From the NCBI RefSeq assembly GCF_963855985.1, contig NC_087099.1, positions 15,778,001 to 15,842,000 on the forward strand: a DNA stretch of 64,000 nt, in the 5' to 3' direction. The DNA comes from Ostrinia nubilalis (taxonomy: Eukaryota; Arthropoda; Insecta; Lepidoptera; Crambidae). A program made the translations under genes and the position numbers. The notes under the pieces were generated by a model, which was given only the letters and a program-made list of their open reading frames with translations, did not search any database and was not told the origin of the DNA. This document shows, piece after piece, positions 53,325-62,300 of this stretch (the stretch's first letter is position 1; the number at the start of each line of letters is the position of its first letter).

Positions 53325-56300
53325 AATTTTACTGATTGCATTTTTGGCATCAGTATCGATCACTAATCACCCCCTGATAGTTATTTTGAAAATATATTTC
53401 ATGTACAGAATTGACCTCTCTACAGATTTATTATAAGTATAGATATAGATGAGTACTGACCGCTGGTCGTGCCGCGGATGGACGCCCAGCGCGCGCGCTA
53501 ACATGTCAGCTCGACTGCGCGGCGCGCGGCGCGCTTCGGGCTTCTCGGCAGCTGGCTTGCGTGCGCGCAAATGCTCTGGGTCCTCTGTAGATAAAACGAG
53601 GTATTAAAAAAACTACTTACTAGATCTCGTTCAAAACAATTTTCGTTGGTAGTGTTTATAGTAATGTACATCATATTATGTTTTTTTTTAGATTTTTCAT
53701 TTTCTTATTTTAGAAGTTAGAGGGGGGGGGACCATCTTTTTTATTTCTTTATTTTTTATTTATAAAGACCTATCCATAGAAACCTCGATATCATTTTTAA
53801 AGACCTATCCATAGACACCCCACACGTATGTGTTTGATGAAAAAAACATTTTTAAGTTTCAGTTCTAAGTATGAGGAGCCCCCAATATTTATTATTATTT
53901 TTTTATTTTTGCATCAAAATCTTAATGCGGTTCACAGAATACATCTACTTACCAAGTTTCAACAGTATAGCTCTTATAGTTTCGGAAAAAAATGGCTGTG
54001 ACATACGGACGGACAGACAGACATGACGAATCTATAAGGGTTCCGTTTTTTGCCATTTGGCTACGGAACCCTAAAAAGCTGGTTAACAAAGGTTGAGGAG
54101 TCGTACATACGATGGTACACCAAGCTAAACACCGTGGGATCTTATGTCTTTGTAATGGGTGAACTTTTGCTACGTAAATGTAAAGGCTGATGTGCTGGCG
54201 TTTGTACAGTCGCGGAATGAAAAGGTTCGTCACCTTAGTGTCGGTTTTCGCTTGCACTAGGTACTGTAAGAGTCAAACCTGCCAACATAACCGTGCAAAA
54301 AACAATGCTGCTAATATTTAAATAAATATGACGTTTGCTAACGAATGAGGTTTTGCTTGTTTATTTTTCTATCCCATCAGTGCAATATTGTTACAAAATG
54401 TAGTTTTTTTTCAATAGATAATGGCAGGTTGAACCAACAAGAAGGTTTTAGTTTATCAATCACTAGCTGACCCGGCGAACTTCGTACCGCCTTAGCGTAG
54501 AGATTTTCTTAATATTTTTTCCGTAAGAACCATCCTTGGACTTCCACAAACATTAAAAAAAAAGAATTATCGAAATCGGTTCAGCCGTTCACACGTGATG
54601 CCGTGACAACGCGAAACGGGTTTCATTTTTATATATATAGATAGATAATAATCTTCTTGACAAGTTAAATCGTCAAACAACTTTGATCTGAATAATTTTG
54701 AACTTTATTGACGAACAGTTAAAGATTATTTTCTCTAACTCGAGATTATTCTGGAACATAGTTTCAAAAGGTAATATGTGCTCGCGATTCGTTGAAGGAA
54801 TCAATTTGAAAACTGACGAACCTTTTCATTCCGTGACTGTACAACACAATCGCATATTGCAAGGCCTCTCGTTGGGCCCTGGGCCCCAGAATGCCCGGTG
54901 GGAAGTGAGTGGTGGGTGGTGCCCCGAATCTGGACACATACCTATTTAGCTGATGAAGACGCAATAGCTGAAGTTCTTTATAAAATGTCATAGCAAATTT
55001 TGCTCAAACACTGTTAGTAGCCTGCTCACACTACGTATTTCCAGTCCATGGTCGCCTCTCGAGATTACTCATGATATAAAAGACCATTAAGACCAAGGAC
55101 CACCTGACCAAGACAGAGGGCAGGAAAGTTCTCGAGTGGCGACCACAGGCTGGAAGACGTAGCGTGGGCAGGCCTTCTACTAGGTGGACCGACGATCTGG
55201 TAAAGGTCGCGGGAAGAGCCTGGATGCGGGCAGCGCAGGACCGTTCATTGTGGAAAACCTTGGGGGAGGCCTTTGTCCAGCAGTGGACGTCATTGAAACG
55301 ACGTGGCTGAGACGAACGAAGAGACCATTATAATATAATGGTCTGTTATATTATAACATATATTATGTGTAGTTATATTCATGGCAGGTCACTAATGCGC
55401 TGGACCAACCAAGTGACAGTCTGCCAACACAGAGAAATGGCGGGAGATAGTGCGGAGAGTTGTATCACAACCGATTTGAACATCGCCTCAACGTAACCAT
55501 AACCGCTATCTGCCAAGAGCGAAATAATAAGAAGAAGATATTCATGAAAATAGATATATTTACCGTCATGCTCCACATCTGCCTCGAAATCCAGCGCGTT
55601 GTAGTCGATCTTCTCATGAGCCGATTTTTCTGGAAAGAAAAATAACTTAATTTGATTCAACGTCTTTATATCTTTCTATATTATCTTATCTACTTAACAA
55701 AACTGCTCAACAGTTATAACTACTGAATGATTACAAACCTAATGTGGTGTCGCATTCTCCTTCCTCTTTTTCGCGGGGTTGCTCCGGAGTTCCTCCCTCT
55801 TCATCTTCTATAAGAAGGTTTGACACATGGATTAGATGGTGTATAAAAGCATTCAAAGTTAGATCTATGGTGAAGAACATTGTAACTATACCGTTAAGAC
55901 TAAAGCCCGTATTCACAAACGACGCTTGCTTATGTGAAGAAGAAAATCGAACGCACAGCGTTGAATAGAGCTCTGTGATTGGTTCGTGTGTCACCCTGTG
56001 CGTCCACGCGCACTGTGACACGTCATAGTAATGTTTGTGAATACGGGCCTACAAAAGCCTACAGAATTTTAGTCGGCCGATAGTTGGGCCAGATTCTGTA
56101 TGAAGAATTTGTATTAGCCGATACCAACTCGGTGTAATTTGCAGACTTTCATACATGTCCATACGGATTAACAGCCTGACCAAACTATCAAAAATTCTGA
56201 AGCCAGGCTAACACACTGATTAGATTATTTTACTTCTTTGATAGATATAGCACTTACTGTTTTTCTCAGCTCGCTTGTTCTTCATTTCTTCCTGGTGATC

Positions 56301-59300
56301 ACGCTCGGACCGCTCGTGCTCCACACGCTACAAAATGAGTCTACGTTATACAGGGAGTAGAAGACAATACACACAGTAAAATGAAAGCACTAAATTATTG
56401 ACAGTTTACATACCATTGACTAGAATTAAATAAAATGACAACAATATTCTAGTGAAAAACGAATGCAGGGGATATTTAAAATAAAAAGGTCTATCTATAT
56501 ATCTATCTATAGCAGCCTTTGGGTTCGCCTTCGAACATAGGCCTCCTCTTCAACCCCCCACCGACTTCTGTCCCTGGCCACACGCATCCAGTTCACTCCA
56601 GCCTGTTGCCTGGATGTCGTCTGTCCACCTTTTAGGCAGTCTTCCCCTGCCGCGGGTGTTGTTCCATCGTCGTCGCACAACGAGCAATGGAAAGACAGAT
56701 GCTTGGCGTTTCTCTACAACAGTGTTTTTCAACCTTTTTCATGACACGACCCCCCTAGTATGAAAAAATATTTGGCGACCCCCCGACCATTCGCTTTTTA
56801 CCCGACTGCGCCAGAAGGAGGGTTATGTTTTTCGAGTGTATGTATGTATATTTCTTTGGTACGGTACGGTTTGTATGTATATTTCTAAACGGCTTAACCG
56901 ATTTTAGCGTGAGAGGTGTCGTTAGATTCGTCTTAACCGTGAGAGTGACACTGGCTATTAATATAGAAAAAAAATCTAAATGGCGGATTTTAGGCGCCAT
57001 AATGTCTTGAAAAATTATTATTGAATAAATAAAAACCCAACTGCGTAAAAATGAACTAAAAAAGTAAAAACAAGCCTTGATGTTCACAAATGCAGTCAGA
57101 GGCATCAAATACATATCAACAACAAATGAATTAGTCATTGATGCCTTCGACTGCATTTGTGAACACACTTTATTTTGGATAAATCTGTCTTTATAACTAA
57201 TGTTTTTTTTACTGAGGTAGTTTTTACGACCTCTCGCGACCCCCCTATAGAGGCTTCGCGACCCCCCAGGGGGTCGCGACCCACAGGTTGAAAAACACTG
57301 CTCTACAAGATCACAAAAGGAATGAGTGGATTAGAGAAAAGACGGGGTTCAGCGACTTGGTGAAAGAGATTGAGAGCCGTAAATGGAGATGGGCAGGGCA
57401 CATTGCACGGATGAACCAGGATCGCTGGGCCAGAAAGACCCTGGAGTGGAGACCCCGCAAATAAAAAGGTAGGCCTACCTCGATGTCAGACAGCTTGACG
57501 ATGCGGCGCTGTGCCTGGCGCCAGTGCGGCGGCGTCACCGACCGCGAGCGCGACCTCGACCGCGACGGCGTGCGGTAACGCTGTGGGAAAACATAATTAT
57601 CGTTCAAAAATATTATCAGCCAGACAGTTTTGACCATTCCAACTCCTTGCCAGACAGTTTTTTAGGGTAGCTGCCAAAGCCACGATGACCCAAACTTCAT
57701 AATTTACCAACATTATATCCTATATTGGGAGCAAACGCTGAAAAACTTTCAGCTTTTATAAAATGATGTAGGTCTGGCGTTCACTAGCTCTTAGTCTAGT
57801 ACTATTATTGATTTATGTTTGAGAAAGACATTTTATGCTAAATAATATTCCATTTAAGTTTAGACCATCAGCATACTTATGTTATTACTGTTATTGGTTT
57901 TGCCATTTTTTTATGTGATAGGAGGCAAACGAGCATACGGATCACCTGATGGTAAGTGATCACCGTCGCCCATAAACACCCGCAGTCCCAGGGGCGTTAC
58001 AGGCCTGTCCTTAGCCCTACCAGCGCAAAGAACAAACATAATTAACGCAAATGCTGAGAACAAGTCGTCGAATTACTCTATTATCGCTCATGCTTCAAAA
58101 GTCACCACAAAGCGACAACAAATCGCTGAGTTGCGATCCTATCGAGTAATCGTTCTATCGAAATGAGCCTTGTGAATACGGATTCAGAACTGTTCTTCAA
58201 TAGGACGACTTCTAAACGTCAACGAGATTTTGACTGTGTCAAAATATGTGAATTAAGCCACAGGTCGCAATCGCCGGCGCGATCTGCACGCGTTGGTGTG
58301 GTTGAAGATTTTCTGAGAAACACTTAGAATATGTTTAAAAAAAAAGGATCATACAGTAAAACACTTACGAAAACACCTCTTCCCTTGATAATCCTGCCGC
58401 TACGGGTGTAGGAGTGACGATCCCTCTCACGGAACCTCTGCCTGGAAACATGTAATTTTTAATGTTATTGGAGTTCTCTTTGGAGTCCCAAAACAAGAGA
58501 GAAAGATAATACACCGAAAAACAGTACACTAATAGAGGAAAAAAGTACTAACATTTGCTTAAGATTGGAACCCGAAAACATTGACGTTGTTTTAATAGTA
58601 CACTAAGCATTGAAATAAAGTACAAAAAAAACTAGAAATTACTCAAGATAACAGTGATTTTTATATAAAAACATACAGAAAATATTAAACCCATCTGACT
58701 TACATCAAAAACTGAGCGAAACTGTAAAATACAACATATGTAAATGTTACAAAGTATGATTAAAAACCAATATCATTAATTCTGAATCGAGGTTATGTAT
58801 CAGAAGATGTAGTACACCAATCCATGTTAAACATCCTTAAAATTAGCACACTTTTCCATGATCTGTCAACGAGTAATGCACAAAAACATCAAGAGCTGAA
58901 CTGGGTCCTGTGGCTGAAATGATAATGATGAAAAACACCTCCAAAGAGTATACCTCTCTCTGTCCTTCCTATCTTTGTCCTTGTCTCGCTCGCCTCGCAT
59001 CAGGAACCTGTTGATCGATATTGGAGGTCACCGCGAGAAGGTGCGAAGGCAGCTTCCCTTCCTTCCAGTGGAAGTTACATAAAAACTTGTGGGAAACCTT
59101 CGAGTATACCTCTCTCTATCCTTCCTGAAGTCACCCCTATCCTTTTCCTGGTCCCGCCCGCCTCGCATCAGGACGGCACCTCGGCACTTTGGGGTCAATC
59201 TTGGAGGCCACGGCTAAAGGGTGTAAAGGTAACTCGCTATCCTCTTATTGCAAGTTAAATAAGAACTTTTAAGAACACCTCCATCGAGTATACCTCTCTC

Positions 59301-62300
59301 TGTCCTTCCTGAAGTCACCCCTATCCTTGTCCTGGTCGCGGCCGCCGTGCATCAGGAAGCGGTTGGCCGGCACCTCGGGGATCTCTTTGGGGTCTATATT
59401 GGAGGTCACGGCCAGAGGGTGCGAGGGAAGCTCACCTTCCTCCCAGTTAAATGAAAGCTAGTAAAAACACCTCCAAGCAAGCTGAAGGGGCAATTGGCAG
59501 GGCGCATGGTACGCAGAATGACTGCCGATGGTGCAGCAAGGTTCTGAGACGGTGGGACGTCCACCTTTAAGGTGGACAGACGACCTCAAGGGTAGCAGGA
59601 AGACGCAGGACCGCTAATAACCGGCCAGTCTGGAAATCATTGGTGGAGGCCTACGTTCAGCAGTGGACGTCCTGTGGCTGAAATGATGATGATGATGATG
59701 AAAGACAGCTCCAACAAGTACTTGTACCACTCTCTATCCCTTCTCAAGTCGCCCCTATCCTTGCATCTTGGAGGTCACCGCGAGAAAGTAGTTCGCCTTC
59801 CTCTTTATACAAGTTACCTAAAAGCTAGTAAACACCTCCATCGAGTATACCTCTCTCTGTCCTTCCTGAAGTCACCCCTATCCTTGTCCTGGTCTCGCCC
59901 GCCTCGCATCAGGACGGCACCTTGGGGATCTCTTTGGGGTCAATCTTGGAGGCCACGGCTAAAGGGTGTAAAGGTAACTCGCTATCCTCTTATTGCAAGT
60001 TAAAGTAAGAACTTTTAAGAACACCTCCAACGAGTATACCTCTCTCTGTCCTTCCTGAAATCACTCCTATTGTTGTCCTGGTCCCGCCCGCCTCGCATCA
60101 GGAAGCGGTTGGCCGGCACCTCGGGGATCTCCTTGGGGTCTATCTTGGAGGTCACAGCCAGAGGGTGCGAGGGAAGCTCGCCTTCCTCCCAGTTAAGTAA
60201 AAGCTGGTAAGAACACCTCCAAGCAAGCTTAAGGGGCAATTGGCAGGGCGCATAGTACGCAAAATGCCAGCCAATGGGGCAGCAAGGTTCTGAGACGGTG
60301 GGACGTCCACCTGTTAGGTGACAGACGACCTCAAGGGTAGCAGGACCGCTAATAACCGGCCAGTCTAGAAGGCCTATGTTCAGCAGTGGACGTCCTGTGA
60401 CTGAAATAATGATGATGATGAAAAACACCTCTAAAGAGTATACCTCTCTCTGTCCTTCCTATCTTTGTCCTTGTCTCGCCCGCCTGGCATCAGGAACCTG
60501 TTGATCGATATTGGAGGTCACCGCGATAATGTGCGAAGGCAGCTTCCTTTCCTCCCAGTGCAAGTTACATAGAAACTTGTGGAAAACCTTCGAGTATACC
60601 TCTCTCTGTCCTTCCTATCTCTGTCCTTGTCTCGCTCGCCTGGCATCAGAGACCTGTTTTATCGACATTGGAGTCACCGCGATAAGGTGCGGAGGCAGCT
60701 TCCTTTCCTCCCAGTGGAAGTTACATAAAAACTTGTGGAAAACCTTCGAGTATACCTCTCTCTGTCCTTCCTGAAGTCACTCCTATCCTTATCCTGGTCT
60801 CGCCCGCCGCGCATCAGGACGGCACCTCGGGGATCTCTTTGGGGTCTATATTGGAGGTGACAGCCAGAAGGAGCGAGGGAAGCTCACCTTCCTCCCAGTT
60901 AAGTAAAAGCTAGTAAAAACACCTCCAAGCAAGCTGAAGGGGCAATTGTCAGGGCACATAGTACGCAAAATGCCAGCCAATGGGGCAGCAAGGTTCTGAG
61001 ACGGTGGGACGTCCACCTGAAAGGTAGACAGACGACCTAAAGGGTAACAGGACCGCTAACAACCGGCCAGTCTAGAAAGGGGGAGGCCTATGTTTAGCAG
61101 TGGACGTCCTATGGCTGAAATGATGATGATGAAAAACACCTCCAAAGAGTATACCTCTCTCTGTCCTTCCTATCTTTGTCCTTGTCTCGCCCGCCTCGCA
61201 TCAGGAACCTGTTGATCGATATTGGAGGTCACCGCGATAAGGTGCGAAGGCAGCTTCCTTTCCTCCCAGTGGAAGTTACATAAGATCTTGTGTAAAACAT
61301 TCGAGTATACCTCTCTCTGTCCTTCCTGAAGTCATTCCTATCCTTGTCCTGGTCCCGGCCGCCGCGCATCAGGAAGCGGTTGGCCGGCACCTCGGGGATC
61401 TCCTTGGGGTTTATCTTGGAGATGACAACTAAAGGGTGAAAGGTAGCTCGCCTTCCTCCCAGTTAAGTAAAAGCTAGTAAAAACACCTCCAAGCAAGCTG
61501 AAGGGGCAATTGGCAAGGCACATAACACGCAAAATGCCAGCCGATGGTGTAGCAAGGTTCTGAGACGGTGGGACGTCCTGTAAGGTGGACAGACGACCTA
61601 AAGAGTAGCAGGACCGCTAATAACCGGCCAGTCTAGAAAAGTGGAGGCCTATGTTCAGCAGTGGACGTCCTGTGGCTGAAATGATGATGATGAAAAACAC
61701 CTCCAAAGAGTATACCTCTCTCTGTCCTTCCTATCTTTGTCCTTGTCTCGCTCGCCTGGCATCAGAGACCTGTTTTATCGACATTGGAGTCACCGCGATA
61801 AGGTGCGAAGGCAGCTTCCTTCCTTCCAGTGGAAGTTACATAGAAACTTGTGGAAAACCTACGAGTATACCTCTCTTTGTCCTTCCTGAAATCACTCCTA
61901 TTGTTGTCCTGGTCCCGGCCGCCGTCTCTCTCTCCACACACATCACATCTTCTTGATGTCTATCTTGGAGGTGACGGCTAAAGGGTGCAAAGGTATCTCG
62001 CCCTCCTCTTTATACAAATTACCTAAAAGCTACCTACAACAAGTATACCTCTCTCTGTCCTTCCTGAAGTCACCCCTATCCTTGTCCTGGTCCCGGCCGC
62101 CGTCTCTCTCTCCACACACATCACATCTCCTTGATGTCTATCTTGGAGGTGACGGCTAAAGGTTGCAAAGGTATCTCGCCCTCCTCTTTATACAAATTAC
62201 CTAAAAGCTACCTACAACAAGTATACCTCTCTCTGTCCTTCCTGAAGTCACTCCTATCCTTGTCCTGGTCGCGGCCGCCGCGCATCAGGAAGCGGTTGGC

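Noticed and set aside
60015..60428. 137-codon minus-strand frame as an independent gene
   Set aside because: It only joins an RTE fragment to one exon A copy by chance.
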